Of a stretch of DNA of 64,000 nt, positions 29,045 to 39,004 are shown piece after piece (within the stretch, counting starts at the first letter, position 1; each line of letters begins with the position of its first letter). The notes under the pieces are model-generated. The model ran no database searches. It was not told the origin of the DNA and saw only the letters and a list, made by a program, of their open reading frames with translations. The DNA is from Bacteroides reticulotermitis JCM 10512 (GTDB taxonomy: Bacteria > Bacteroidota > Bacteroidia > Bacteroidales > Bacteroidaceae), in NCBI RefSeq assembly GCF_000517545.1, contig NZ_BAIV01000012.1, positions 84,521-148,520 on the forward strand, in the 5' to 3' direction. The position numbers and the translations under genes are program-made.

Positions 29045-30384
29045 ATGGATGAGGAATACATTGGCAATGTGAAACGCCTTATAGAACAAAAAGAAGCCGA
29101 TAAGGTTAAAAATCTTCTCGTCGACCTCCATCCGGCCGACATTGCCGAATTATGCAATGACCTAAGTACGGAAGAAGCGCGGTTTGTCTATCGGTTGCTC
29201 GACAATGAGACGGCAGCGGATGTACTCATGGAGATGGACGAGGATGTCCGTAAAGAGTTTCTAGAGATACTTCCTTCCGAAACGATCGCTAAGCGCTTCG
29301 TTGACTACATGGACACGGATGATGCCGTAGACTTAATGCGTGAGTTGGACGAAGACAAGCAGGAAGAGGTGCTTTCGCATATAGAAGACATAGAACAGGC
29401 TGGTGATATTGTCGATTTATTGAAATATGATGAAAACACCGCCGGTGGTTTGATGGGTACAGAGATGGTACTTGTCAACGAAAACTGGAGTATGCCGGAG
29501 TGTTTGAAAGAGATGCGCCTGCAAGCGGAAGTTCTGGATGAGGTCTATTACGTATACGTTATTGACGACGACGAACGCCTGCGAGGTGTTTTTCCACTCA
29601 AAAAGATGATTACCTCGCCTTCGGTATCGAAGGTAAAGCATGTGATGCAGAAAGAACCTATTTCGGTGCATGTCGACACTTCTATTGAAGAGGTAGTACA
29701 GATCATCGAAAAATATGACTTGGTAGCTTTGCCCGTTATTGATAGCATTGGCCGGCTAGTCGGACAGATCACTGTCGACGACGTTATGGATGAAGTGCGT
29801 GAACAAGCCGAACGTGACTATCAATTGGCTTCAGGTCTTTCGCAAGACGTAGAAACCGATGATAAAGTCTTTCGTCAAACCACGGCACGGTTGCTTGGCT
29901 AATTATCGGCATGCTGGGAGGTATCGGTAACTCTATGATTCTGGGAAATTTTGATACTACGTTTGCCGCACATCCGGAGATGGCACTCTACATTCCGTTA
30001 ATCGGAGGTACGGGAGGAAACGTGGGTACGCAATCGTCCGCCATAATTGTACAAGGACTTGCCAACAGTTCGCTAGATACCAAGAACACATTCAAACAAG
30101 TTAGCAAAGAAGCAGTAGTGGCCTTGATTAATGCCACTATTATCTCGATATTGGTATACACCTACAACTTTATTCGGTTTGGTGCAACTGCCACAGTGAC
30201 GTATTCCGTGTCGATCAGCCTATTTGCGGTCGTCATGTTTGCTTCAATCTTCGGGACATTGGTACCGATGACACTCGAAAGACTTAAAATAGATCCTGCT
30301 ATTGCTACCGGACCGTTTATTGCCATCACAAATGACATAATCGGAATGATGTTATATATGGGAATTACTGTTTTATTGTCGTGA
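29045..30384 (+). CDS. mgtE: Magnesium transporter MgtE (single-base frameshift)
   Basis: Mg2+ channel of about 446 residues. The soluble part contains the MgtE N-terminal superhelical domain (about 1-130, LLVDLHPADIAELC) and two CBS domains that sense cytosolic Mg2+ (about 130-255). Near 29894 the frame breaks after TTARL; one added C (TTG-CCT-TGG) gives RLPWLIIGMLGGIGNSMILGNF and leads into the five-helix pore domain with the conserved GGTGGNVGTQSS motif. Both halves are intact, so the break looks artificial. Confidence 0.92.
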
Positions 30385-30469
30385 AAGTAAGATAAATAAA
30401 AAAAAATAGGCAAAATAGTATGAAGTAATTGTTTTATTTCATTAATTTGTGACCCAAAACTAATATACA

Positions 30470-32320
30470 ATGATGGACGCTCATGACACTACTCTACCTC
30501 TGAATCAAGGGAAGTTAGAAGAAGAAAAGAAAACATCCGAAGTTTCCGAAGTTATTATCGAGACTCCGGTTGAGAATGTTGATGCCGTAAAGGAACCGGA
30601 AGAAACTACGAAACAGATGGACAAAGAGGAAATCTTGAACCGGTTGAAAGAACTCGCGCAAAACACAGAAAACACGAATAAGCAAGAAATTGACAACCTG
30701 AAACAAGCATTCTATAAGTTACATAATGCAGAACTCGAAGCTGCTAAAAAACTGTTTCTCGACAACGGAGGCGTTGAAGAGGACTTCCTCCCGGAAGAAG
30801 ATCCCGCTGAAATCAATTTCAAACGTTTAATGTCGGGCATTAAAGAAAAGAGAAGTGTTTTTGCTGCCGAATTAGAACGCCAAAAAGAAGATAACCTACA
30901 GGTAAAGCTCTCCATCATTGAAGAGTTAAAAGAACTTGTAGAATCGGGAGATGACGCAAACAAATCCTATACTGAATTCAAAAAGCTACAGCAGCAGTGG
31001 AACGAAACCAAACTGGTTCCGCAAGGTAAAGTGAACGAGATTTGGAAAAACTACCAACTGTATGTCGAGAAGTTCTATGACCTGCTAAAGCTAAACAATG
31101 AATTCAGAGAATATGACTTTAAGAAAAACCTAGAGATAAAAACGCACCTTTGTGAGGCAGCAGAGAAGCTGACCAACGAAGAAGATGTTGTTTCCGCCTT
31201 CCACCAACTACAGAAGCTCCATCAAGAGTTCCGCGATACCGGTCCCGTAGCAAAAGACTTGCGGGATGAGGTGTGGAATCGTTTCAAAACAGCTTCTACG
31301 GCAGTGAATCGCCGTCATCAACAACATTTCGAAGAACTCAAAGAAGTTGAGCAACATAATCTTGACCAAAAAACAGTTATCTGCGAAATTGTTGAAGCTA
31401 TAGAGTACGATGAACTCAAGACATTCACTTCTTGGGAGAATAAAACTCAAGAAGTTATCGCCTTGCAAAACAAATGGAAAACGATAGGTTTTGCTCCTCA
31501 AAGAATGAATGTTAAGATATTCGACCGCTTCCGTCAGGCTTGCGATGAATTCTTTAAAAAGAAGGGAGAATTCTTCAAGACCTTGAAAGAGGGCATGAAT
31601 GAAAACCTGGAAAAGAAAAAAGCTCTCTGCGAAACAGCAGAAGCACTCAAAGATAGTACCGACTGGAAAGTTACGTCAGATGCCTTGACCGCTCTCCAAA
31701 AAGAGTGGAAAACAATAGGTCCTGTGGCGAAAAAGCATTCTGATGCCATATGGAAACGCTTCATCAGTGCTTGTGACCATTTCTTTGAACAAAAGAAAAA
31801 GTCCAACTCCTCACAACGCTCTGTTGAGCTAGAGAATATGGAGAAGAAGAAGGCCGTAATCGAAAAGTTATCTTCTATCGATGAGAAGATGGACACCGAT
31901 GAGGCAACTACCTTAGTGCGTGAGTTAATGAAAGAATGGAACTCTATCGGACACGTTCCTTTCAAAGAAAAAGATAAGTTGTACAAACTGTATCATGCAC
32001 AGATCGATCTATTATTCGGCCGTTTTAATATAAGCACTTCGCACAAGAAGCTAAGCAATTTCCGCTCTAATATCAGTAACATCCAAGAAAGCGGCCCACA
32101 ACCTTTATATAGAGAGCGCGAAAAGCTTATGCGCACTTATGACAATATGAAGAGCGAATTGCAGACTTATGAAAACAACTTAGGCTTTTTGACCTCCACT
32201 TCTAAAAAGGGTAGCAGTCTACTCACTGAATTGAACCGTAAGGTAGAAAAGCTGAAAGCTGACCTGGAATTGGTTATGCAAAAGATAAAAGTAATCGATG
32301 AATCTTTGAGAGAGGAATAA
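30470..32320 (+). CDS. DUF349 repeat protein
   Basis: A 616-residue soluble helical protein. After an acidic, low-complexity N-terminus (about 1-60) come five DUF349 repeats of about 75 residues, each with the pattern LQxxWKxIGxxx...W.rF...C (for example ALQNKWKTIGFAPQ and ALQKEWKTIGPVAKKHSDAIWKRF). The C-terminus (about 545-616) is coiled coil. DUF349 proteins are conserved in Bacteroidota and have no established function; an E. coli homologue region is hard to assign. Either ATG 30470 or 30473 may start it. Confidence 0.85.
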   Translation: MMDAHDTTLPLNQGKLEEEKKTSEVSEVIIETPVENVDAVKEPEETTKQMDKEEILNRLKELAQNTENTNKQEIDNLKQAFYKLHNAELEAAKKLFLDNGGVEEDFLPEEDPAEINFKRLMSGIKEKRSVFAAELERQKEDNLQVKLSIIEELKELVESGDDANKSYTEFKKLQQQWNETKLVPQGKVNEIWKNYQLYVEKFYDLLKLNNEFREYDFKKNLEIKTHLCEAAEKLTNEEDVVSAFHQLQKLHQEFRDTGPVAKDLRDEVWNRFKTASTAVNRRHQQHFEELKEVEQHNLDQKTVICEIVEAIEYDELKTFTSWENKTQEVIALQNKWKTIGFAPQRMNVKIFDRFRQACDEFFKKKGEFFKTLKEGMNENLEKKKALCETAEALKDSTDWKVTSDALTALQKEWKTIGPVAKKHSDAIWKRFISACDHFFEQKKKSNSSQRSVELENMEKKKAVIEKLSSIDEKMDTDEATTLVRELMKEWNSIGHVPFKEKDKLYKLYHAQIDLLFGRFNISTSHKKLSNFRSNISNIQESGPQPLYREREKLMRTYDNMKSELQTYENNLGFLTSTSKKGSSLLTELNRKVEKLKADLELVMQKIKVIDESLREE

Positions 32321-32352
32321 ATGAATCTTTGATTTCTACCAAACAACTCATA

Positions 32353-32391
32353 TAGAAAAGGAGCGGGCTTTGATAGTCCGCTCCTTTTCTA
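32353..32391 (+). terminator. Terminator of the DUF349 gene
   Basis: Perfect 14-bp stem TAGAAAAGGAGCGG / CCGCTCCTTTTCTA, 11-nt loop, 32 bp after the stop. The T-rich side of the stem replaces a long T-tract. It could work in both directions. Confidence 0.8.
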
Positions 32392-32728
32392 TAAATAAAT
32401 ATCCCAGATTAAAAATCATGCCTTGGCAGCCTGCTATACAATAGAGAAGCAACGGATCACTTGCAAAAGTATGGGAATACAGGCATTTTCTACAATGACA
32501 CATCACTTTATGTCACAGTCACTTTTTCGCATATCATTCAGTATATCAACATATTGCAATGCGCCTTCTTTTTTTGTATCACTTTATTCTGAGGAACGAT
32601 AGCTATTGCTCGCTTCCCCCAAGAACAGAGCCTTCAATTCACCAAATAAGTCTTTTCTCAACCGTATCGTGCGCAACTATTCGTAGATTTAAGCAGTCTT
32701 TTTTTATGTTTTTCCCCTTCTATTTCCT
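32392..32728. other. Intergenic region without a supportable gene
   Basis: About 340 bp. I see no promoter, gene or strong hairpin. A 96-codon plus frame (32559-32849) runs across it and into the palindromic array but has no protein-like features. Confidence 0.5.
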
Positions 32729-32815
32729 GTTCCACATATTGTGGAACAGCTGTTTCATAATATGTGCGACGCCCGTTCCACAATATGTGAGTCAGCCGTC
32801 GCACATATGTGGAAC
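32729..32815. repeat. Phased array of four imperfect palindromes (array B)
   Basis: Units of 19, 19, 19 and 18 nt start at 32729, 32752, 32775 and 32798, an exact 23-bp period with 4-nt spacers AGCT, GCCC and AGCC (then GGCT). Units read GTTCCACATATTGTGGAAC, GTTTCATAATATGTGCGAC, GTTCCACAATATGTGAGTC and GTCGCACATATGTGGAAC. Each starts GT and ends in C, with half-words such as TTCCACA and TGTGGAA shuffled between units. The build is the same as array A, while the words differ. Confidence 0.7.
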
Positions 32816-32947
32816 GGCTAATATAATGGAAAAAAGAGCCTTTTACTAGTTGTTTACTACTATATGTCGGGGTATTTTAGCCAAGTACACAATCTTTGAA
32901 AATCGGTATTATCTATTGAGTAGATCAATCTGAGAAGAGTAGACGCA

Positions 32948-33103
32948 ATGTATCAAATTACCAATCAGGCATTTACGGCAAAAAGTGACTATGACTATAT
33001 ATCGTTTGCATTAACGCGCCCGAACAGTCTTTTTACCGATGAGGCATTGCACACATCTAATACCGGGGAAATTGTCTATTCGAAAACAACCTCCGCAGGA
33101 TAA
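32948..33103 (+). pseudogene. Short ORF, possible gene remnant (51 codons)
   Basis: An ORF beginning MYQITNQAFTAKSDYDYISF with natural-looking composition but no recognisable family. A second short stretch follows in another frame 15 bp downstream. Together they look like the eroded remains of a protein gene, though two tiny genes or chance cannot be excluded. Confidence 0.25.
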
Positions 33104-33117
33104 AGGAACAGGGTATC

Positions 33118-33249
33118 ATGCAAGTTGATGAAAGTTTTTATTATAGAATGATTGGTTGGTTTAAAGATAGGGTTCACTTTTCTTCGGTTTTACAGGATTC
33201 CGGTGAAGTGGATACAACGCAATTAAATATAAACAAAAAAAGGTGCTAA
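33118..33249 (+). pseudogene. Short ORF, possible gene remnant (43 codons)
   Basis: Begins MQVDESFYYRMIGWFKDRVH and ends in NINKKRC inside the terminator hairpin of the convergent tRNA gene. The frame remains open upstream of the ATG (ENNLRRIKEQGI), overlapping the previous short ORF, as expected if one ancestral gene had acquired a frameshift. No family recognised. Confidence 0.25.
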
Positions 33250-33270
33250 AAACTCATGTTTTTGCACCTT
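33234..33270 (-). terminator. Terminator of tRNA-Gln
   Basis: On the minus strand AAGGTGC AAAAA, a CATGAG loop, TTTTT, A, GCACCTT and then a seven-T run form a strong hairpin directly after the tRNA. Confidence 0.85.
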
Positions 33271-33273
33271 GCG

Positions 33274-33344
33274 TTGGGCTACCTGGATTCGAACCAGGAA
33301 TGACAGGACCAGAATCTGTAGTGTTACCGTTACACCATAGCCCA
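33274..33344 (-). tRNA. tRNA-Gln (anticodon CTG)
   Basis: A 71-nt cloverleaf on the minus strand: acceptor TGGGCTA / TAGCCCA with discriminator A, T arm CCTGG-TTCGAAT-CCAGG, and anticodon loop TTCTGGT giving CTG, which reads CAG. The CCA end is not encoded. The last anticodon-stem pair is A-C instead of a Watson-Crick pair. A terminator follows at once. Confidence 0.92.
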
Positions 33345-33490
33345 CTATTTTAGCGATTGCGGATGCAAAGATACAAATTATTTGGGATAACAAAACATTC
33401 CTCTGTTTTTTTTCTCGAAAAACATCCGGCTGCTGTCGCAAAAGAATTACATCATAACTAAAAAACACAAAAATATAGGTTATAACTTTC

Positions 33491-33518
33491 TTGTATCCAA
33501 TAAATCACCGTATATTTG
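33491..33518 (+). promoter_or_regulatory. Likely promoter of the rsfS-ftsH-cdsA operon
   Basis: TATATTTG at 33511-33518 matches the -7 element, with TTG at 33491 as a weak -33 element and a slightly short 17-bp spacer. The rsfS start is 100 bp downstream. Confidence 0.5.
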
Positions 33519-33617
33519 TCAAAAATATAACGTTTATAATTAGAAGAAACAAAGAACCCCTTTTTCTTGTTATAAGAAGACAAGAATCAAGCATACATTA
33601 TTAATTCTAACAAATAG

Positions 33618-33977
33618 ATGAGCGATACAAAAATATTAATAAAAAAAATCCAAGAGGGAATTCAGGAAAAAAAAGGCAAGAACATTGTGATAGCCGACTT
33701 AACCAAGATAGAAGACACCATCTGTAACTATTTTATAATCTGTCAGGGAAACTCCCCTAGCCAAATTAGTTCGATTGTTGACTCTATCAAAGAATTTACT
33801 CACGAAGGGGTGAATAGTAAACCCCTTGCGATAGATGGGCTTCGCAATGCTGAATGGGTAGCCATGGACTATGCTGATGTACTGGTTCATATTTTTCTGC
33901 CTGAAACCAGGGCTTTCTACAACCTTGAGCATCTCTGGGCTGACTCTAAACTCACTAAAGTACCTGATTTAGACTAA
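33618..33977 (+). CDS. rsfS: Ribosomal silencing factor RsfS
   Basis: A 119-residue protein of the Iojap/RsfS family that binds ribosomal protein L14 (uL14) and blocks subunit joining when nutrients are scarce. The family signature is clear: DLTKIEDTICNYFIICQGNSPSQISSI near the N-terminus and WVAMDYADVLVHIFLPETRAFYNLEHLWAD at the end. It is 9 bp from ftsH, in one operon with ftsH and cdsA. Confidence 0.95.
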   Translation: MSDTKILIKKIQEGIQEKKGKNIVIADLTKIEDTICNYFIICQGNSPSQISSIVDSIKEFTHEGVNSKPLAIDGLRNAEWVAMDYADVLVHIFLPETRAFYNLEHLWADSKLTKVPDLD

Positions 33978-33986
33978 ATTATCATT

Positions 33987-36035
33987 ATGAATAATAACAA
34001 GAATACAAACAGTGACAATAAGCCCAACAGTAAAATGAATATGCCCAAGTTCAACTTGAATTGGATGTATATGATCATTGCACTTATGCTCATAGGGCTA
34101 TGGTGGGGCGGAAATCCCGGGGGAGCCGGGAAAAAGGTTGTTCCGTACAGCCAATTCCAAGAATATATAAGCAAAGGGTATATCAATAAAGTATTGGGAT
34201 ACGAAGATAAATCGATTGAAGCTTTCATAAAGCCTACTGCCGTAGCAGTAGTGTTTGGAGCTGATTCTAATAGCGTTGGAAAGAACCCGATGGTTACAAG
34301 CCGGGCTCCTTCTACGGATCGATTGGAAGACTTCCTGCAAACAGAAAAAGCAGCAGGCCATTTCGACGGTTCCTCTGATTATCTTCCCAAATCGGATATA
34401 TTCCCAGCTATTCTGATAAATATTCTTCCATTAGTTTTACTGATCGGTCTCTGGATCTTTTTCATGCGCAGAATGAGTGGCAATTCCGGTGGAGGTGCCG
34501 GTGGGGTCTTTAATGTAGGCAAATCAAAAGCACAGTTATTCGAAAAGGGAGGCTCAATCAAAATCACATTCAAGGATGTGGCCGGATTGGCGGAAGCTAA
34601 ACAAGAAATTGAAGAGATTGTAGAGTTCCTCAAAGAACCACAGAAATATACAGACTTAGGAGGCAAGATACCTAAGGGAGCTTTGCTCGTAGGCCCTCCG
34701 GGAACCGGTAAAACCTTATTAGCGAAAGCGGTTGCCGGTGAAGCAGACGTACCATTCTTCTCTCTGGCCGGTTCGGACTTTGTCGAAATGTTTGTAGGTG
34801 TAGGAGCATCACGTGTACGTGACCTATTCAAACAAGCTAAAGAGAAAGCACCCTGTATTGTATTTATCGATGAGATTGATGCGGTAGGACGTGCACGTGG
34901 TAAAAACCCTGCAATGGGAGGTAATGACGAACGCGAAAATACATTGAATCAGTTGCTGACCGAAATGGATGGCTTCGGATCGAACAGTGGAGTCATTATC
35001 CTTGCAGCTACCAACCGCGTAGATGTATTGGACAAGGCTTTACTCCGTGCAGGCCGTTTCGACCGCCAGATCCACGTGGACCTACCCGACTTGAATGAAC
35101 GCAAAGAAGTATTTGGTGTACACTTACGCCCAATCAAAATAGACGATACGGTTGATGTCGATCTGTTAGCTCGTCAAACTCCAGGATTCTCAGGTGCTGA
35201 CATAGCTAATGTATGTAACGAAGCAGCCCTAATAGCAGCCCGCCACCAAAAGAAATTTGTGGGCAAACAAGACTTCTTGGATGCTGTAGACCGTATTATC
35301 GGTGGATTGGAAAAGAAAACGAAAATCACAACCGAAGCTGAACGCCGATCTATCGCACTTCATGAAGCAGGCCATGCCAGTATCTCCTGGTTATTGGAAT
35401 ATGCCAACCCATTGATTAAAGTAACGATCGTACCTCGCGGACGCGCACTCGGAGCAGCTTGGTACCTACCGGAAGAACGCCAAATCACCACCAAAGAACA
35501 AATGCTGGATGAGATGTGTGCAACTCTGGGAGGACGCGCAGCCGAAGACTTATTTATCGGACGCATTTCAACCGGGGCAATGAACGACTTGGAAAGAGTA
35601 ACCAAACAGGCTTATGGCATGATTGTTTATTTGGGAATGAGTGAAAAACTTCCAAACTTGTGTTACTACAACAACGAAGAGTATTCGTTCAATCGTCCTT
35701 ATAGCGAGAAAACAGCTGAACTGATCGATGAAGAGGTTAAGAAAATGGTTAACGAGCAGTATGAGCGTGCCAAACTAATTCTATCTGAGAATAAGGAAGG
35801 GCATAATGAACTGACCCAATTACTCATTGAGAAAGAGGTTATCTTCGCAGAAGACGTGGAACGTATCTTTGGGAAACGTCCGTGGGCTTCTCGTTCCGAA
35901 GAGATCATGGCAGCAAAAGAAAGTCAGGCTGCTGCTGAAGCTGAAAGAAAGCTAGCCAAAGAGTTAGAAGAAAAAGAGAATAAAGAAGAAACTGAAAGCT
36001 CTGAACAAGAGGAAACAGCGGAATCCAACAACTAA
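33987..36035 (+). CDS. ftsH: ATP-dependent zinc metalloprotease FtsH
   Basis: Membrane-anchored AAA+ protease of 682 residues that degrades misfolded and regulatory membrane proteins. Two N-terminal helices (about 15-35 and 130-150) flank a periplasmic loop, followed by a Gly-rich linker, Walker A GPPGTGKT (about 230), Walker B IVFIDEID, the SRH region [19 protein letters not shown], and the zinc site HEAGH (about 455) with the downstream acidic ligand. The C-terminal tail is highly charged ([18 protein letters not shown]). Intact. Confidence 0.97.
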   Translation: MNNNKNTNSDNKPNSKMNMPKFNLNWMYMIIALMLIGLWWGGNPGGAGKKVVPYSQFQEYISKGYINKVLGYEDKSIEAFIKPTAVAVVFGADSNSVGKNPMVTSRAPSTDRLEDFLQTEKAAGHFDGSSDYLPKSDIFPAILINILPLVLLIGLWIFFMRRMSGNSGGGAGGVFNVGKSKAQLFEKGGSIKITFKDVAGLAEAKQEIEEIVEFLKEPQKYTDLGGKIPKGALLVGPPGTGKTLLAKAVAGEADVPFFSLAGSDFVEMFVGVGASRVRDLFKQAKEKAPCIVFIDEIDAVGRARGKNPAMGGNDERENTLNQLLTEMDGFGSNSGVIILAATNRVDVLDKALLRAGRFDRQIHVDLPDLNERKEVFGVHLRPIKIDDTVDVDLLARQTPGFSGADIANVCNEAALIAARHQKKFVGKQDFLDAVDRIIGGLEKKTKITTEAERRSIALHEAGHASISWLLEYANPLIKVTIVPRGRALGAAWYLPEERQITTKEQMLDEMCATLGGRAAEDLFIGRISTGAMNDLERVTKQAYGMIVYLGMSEKLPNLCYYNNEEYSFNRPYSEKTAELIDEEVKKMVNEQYERAKLILSENKEGHNELTQLLIEKEVIFAEDVERIFGKRPWASRSEEIMAAKESQAAAEAERKLAKELEEKENKEETESSEQEETAESNN

Positions 36036-36046
36036 AACCAACTGTT

Positions 36047-36886
36047 TTGAAAAGCAATTTCCTACAACGTGCTATTACAGGGCTACTTTTCGTAGCCGTC
36101 CTAGTGGGCTGTATTCTATTTTCTCCGATTAGTTTCGGAATCTTATTCGTATTGATTTCCGCACTGACCATTTTCGAATTTGGTCAGTTGGTCAACCGTA
36201 TAGAAGGAGTTTCCGTCAATAAGAATATCCTGATGCTGGCAGGAGCTTACTTATTCATTGCTATCTTAGCATTTTGCAGCAATATTTCGGGATCGAGCAT
36301 CTTTATCCCCTATGTTCTATTGCTGCTCTACTTAATGATTAGCGAACTGTATCTAAAAAAGGAAAACCCAATACTTAACTGGGCATTTTCAATGTTCAGC
36401 CAACTCTATATTGGCCTTCCTTTTGCGATGCTGAATATATTGGCATTCCATAATGCACCGGCTAACTCTAGCATTGGATATGATCCTATACTACCGTTAT
36501 CCATTTTCATATTCTTGTGGCTGAACGATACAGGAGCCTATTGTGTAGGCTCGCTCTTTGGTAAGCATCGTTTATTTGAGCGTATTTCTCCAAAGAAATC
36601 ATGGGAAGGTTCAATTGGTGGAGGAGTGGTAGCAATCGGTATTTCTTTCGTCTTTGGATATTATTTTCCAATCATGGCGATGTGGCAATGGGCCGGCCTT
36701 GCTCTTGTTGTAGTTGTATTTGGTACATGGGGCGACCTGACTGAATCATTATTTAAAAGACAACTTCATATCAAAGACTCGGGCAATATTCTACCGGGAC
36801 ATGGTGGCATGCTCGACCGTTTTGACAGTTCGTTAATGGCAATTCCCGCAGCAGTAGCTTACCTCTACTTCCTGACTTATTCTTAG
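36047..36886 (+). CDS. cdsA: Phosphatidate cytidylyltransferase
   Basis: Integral membrane enzyme making CDP-diacylglycerol from phosphatidic acid and CTP, the branch point of phospholipid synthesis. The 279-residue protein has about eight helices and the C-terminal CdsA signature (SPKKSWEGSIGGG; then KDSGNILPGHGGMLDRFDSSL). No in-frame ATG precedes the conserved N-terminus, so translation apparently starts at TTG 36047 (LKSNFLQRAITG). It is 11 bp after ftsH and ends at a strong terminator. Confidence 0.94.
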   Translation: MKSNFLQRAITGLLFVAVLVGCILFSPISFGILFVLISALTIFEFGQLVNRIEGVSVNKNILMLAGAYLFIAILAFCSNISGSSIFIPYVLLLLYLMISELYLKKENPILNWAFSMFSQLYIGLPFAMLNILAFHNAPANSSIGYDPILPLSIFIFLWLNDTGAYCVGSLFGKHRLFERISPKKSWEGSIGGGVVAIGISFVFGYYFPIMAMWQWAGLALVVVVFGTWGDLTESLFKRQLHIKDSGNILPGHGGMLDRFDSSLMAIPAAVAYLYFLTYS

Positions 36887-36905
36887 CATACAAAAAAACA
36901 AGTAT

Positions 36906-36948
36906 AAAGAAAGCCGGCCTATCTTACTAAAATAGGCCGGCTTTCTTT
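36906..36948. terminator. Bidirectional terminator between cdsA and the NigD-like gene
   Basis: Perfect 17-bp stem (AAAGAAAGCCGGCCTAT and its complement) with a 9-nt loop between convergent genes. A-rich on one side and T-rich on the other, so it can stop both transcripts. Confidence 0.9.
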
Positions 36949-36975
36949 CAAAAACAAAATCAAACAATCATTCTT

Positions 36976-37743
36976 TTATTTAAGCGACATAGTCGAATGC
37001 GCGTCTTTAGCAGATTCAGGTACAGCCACTGACTTACCGATCTCGAGTACTAAAGTTCTTTCACCATTAGTTTTAGAGTTTATTTTCACCTTAAACCCTT
37101 TAAAAGTTGGAGTTTCAGTATCAGAGAAATGCTCCGCAGATGGATAATAATCAGCTAGGTTGTAAGAGACGCGTCCCCATCCCCATAAATTGGTCGTGTC
37201 ATCATAGGTGTTATAACGCAATTCCAGATGTACATAACCGTCATTTTCCTGAGGATCTACAGTCACCTTCTTATTCTCGACCAAACTGATTCGATGTTTC
37301 TCGCTATGAGGTATATTCTGCCTAAAGATAAGATTAAGGTATTTACCTCCAAGCCACATATCACCTTCATAGATTACGATCGGATCATTCCCGAATTCTT
37401 CTTCATTTTCAGCAGTTAGCTCTTCTACCTCTTTGGTGAGCACCGAAGTAATTCCCTCCATCTTGACAACAACATCATGTTCTTGTCCCTGAGCTCCCTC
37501 TTCCAAGGGACGAAAGAAAGCAACCACACGTTCTCCATCAACCGGTTTATACCAAGGAATGGCAGTAGCAACCGGCAAGATAGTTCCCCACTTATCACCG
37601 ACAAGCGTATATTCTCCACCACCGGTGGCCTGAACAGTAGCCCAATCCCAACCAATAACATTATTGTCATCATCATCACAAGACTGCAGCACTGGTATCA
37701 ATGCAAACAGTAATACACCTAAAAACCAATTTAGCTTTTTCAT
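36976..37743 (-). CDS. NigD-like lipoprotein
   Basis: A 255-residue lipoprotein (MKKLNWFLGVLLFALIPVLQ, lipobox LQSC, then DDDDN, compatible with surface export). The two-domain beta architecture and motifs such as GGEYTLVGDKWGTILP and VHLELRYNTYDD match NigD-like proteins of Bacteroides as I recall them; the function is unknown. It lies 93 bp after lpxB on the same strand with no strong terminator between, so it may be transcribed from the surE-lpxB unit or its own promoter. Confidence 0.7.
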   Translation of the reverse strand: MKKLNWFLGVLLFALIPVLQSCDDDDNNVIGWDWATVQATGGGEYTLVGDKWGTILPVATAIPWYKPVDGERVVAFFRPLEEGAQGQEHDVVVKMEGITSVLTKEVEELTAENEEEFGNDPIVIYEGDMWLGGKYLNLIFRQNIPHSEKHRISLVENKKVTVDPQENDGYVHLELRYNTYDDTTNLWGWGRVSYNLADYYPSAEHFSDTETPTFKGFKVKINSKTNGERTLVLEIGKSVAVPESAKDAHSTMSLK

Positions 37744-37836
37744 ATCTGTTCCTTTCTTTTTTTAATGTTTCTGCTCTATAAACAGCAAAACCAGGCATTT
37801 ACTGCACTGGCTTTACATTTATTCAGAAATGAGGAA

Positions 37837-38973
37837 CTATTTTTTCAACATTTTCACTATTTTAGAGGCTGCATGCCGAGGTGCACCCGGAGGTCCAAGG
37901 CGTTTAGCCATTAACTCATAGTCATTCAACATACACTCTTTATACGCCTTATCGTTAAGAATACGATTCAGTTCATCTCGCATATTGGCAACTGTCATTG
38001 TATCGGCAACCAGCTCTTCCACTACCTGCTTATCAGCTATTAAATTCACAAGCGAAATATATTTCACAGTCAGAATATGCCGTCGCAAGAATGAGATAAC
38101 CTTGCCAATGGGCGTATAATAACAAACAACCTGCGGAACACGGAAGAGTGCTGCCTCAAGAGTCGCAGTTCCCGACGTCACTAAAGCAGCTTCAGCATGT
38201 TGAAGTAGCATATACGTTTGCCCGAAGACAATCTTCACATCTACCCCATTCAGATATTTTTCATAGAACTCCGGAGCAATGCCAGGCGCACCGGCCAGCA
38301 CCAGCTGACATTCAGGAAAAGCAGAAGCTGCCTTAATCATATCCGATAGATTGTCTTTTATCTCCTGCTTACGGCTTCCCGCCAACAAAGCAATGATCGG
38401 TTTATCCACCAATTGATTGTCTGCTACAAATGCCTGAAAATCTTTTGGATGTTCTTCTTTAAAAGCCGCTACTTCATCTACCGTAGGATTTCCTACATAG
38501 TGAATAGGATACTTATGCTTCTTCTCAAAGAAGTCTACCTCAAAAGGAAGGATTGAGAAAAGCTCATCTACATCACGCTTAATATTCTTGATACGGTATT
38601 CTTTCCACGCCCAGATCTTAGGAGATATATAATAATATACCGGAATTTCTGTTTGCGAATGGACAAACTTGGCAATATCGAGGTTAAATCCCGGATAATC
38701 GACCAAAATAACCACATCCGGTTTCCAATCTACAATATCTTTCTTACAACGTTTCATATTAGCGAAAATGGTACGCAGGTGCAATAACACTGGTATAAAT
38801 CCCATATACGCCAATTCTTTATAATGTTTCACCATTGTACCACCGACAGCAGCCATCAGATCTCCTCCGAAAAAGCGAAATTCGGCTTGTGCATCTTCCT
38901 CTTTTAAAGCGGTCATCAGATGAGATGCATGCAAATCACCGGACGCTTCACCGACTATCAAATAATATTTCAT
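37837..38973 (-). CDS. lpxB: Lipid-A-disaccharide synthase
   Basis: Peripheral membrane GT19 glycosyltransferase of 378 residues that joins UDP-2,3-diacylglucosamine and lipid X in lipid A synthesis. Typical parts are YYLIVGEASGDLHASHLM at the N-terminus, the PDVVILVDYPGFNLDIAKF segment, IPVYYYISPKIWAWKEYRI, IALLAGSRKQEI, and VTSGTATLEAALFRVPQVVCY. It follows surE by 31 bp, in one minus-strand unit. Confidence 0.95.
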   Translation of the reverse strand: MKYYLIVGEASGDLHASHLMTALKEEDAQAEFRFFGGDLMAAVGGTMVKHYKELAYMGFIPVLLHLRTIFANMKRCKKDIVDWKPDVVILVDYPGFNLDIAKFVHSQTEIPVYYYISPKIWAWKEYRIKNIKRDVDELFSILPFEVDFFEKKHKYPIHYVGNPTVDEVAAFKEEHPKDFQAFVADNQLVDKPIIALLAGSRKQEIKDNLSDMIKAASAFPECQLVLAGAPGIAPEFYEKYLNGVDVKIVFGQTYMLLQHAEAALVTSGTATLEAALFRVPQVVCYYTPIGKVISFLRRHILTVKYISLVNLIADKQVVEELVADTMTVANMRDELNRILNDKAYKECMLNDYELMAKRLGPPGAPRHAASKIVKMLKK

Positions 38974-39004
38974 GAGAATGTGATTTAGGTAATGATGATA
39001 AATA

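Noticed and set aside
32559..32849. 96-codon plus-strand ORF
   Set aside because: It runs through the palindromic array, has low-complexity Phe/Cys-rich composition and no start signals.
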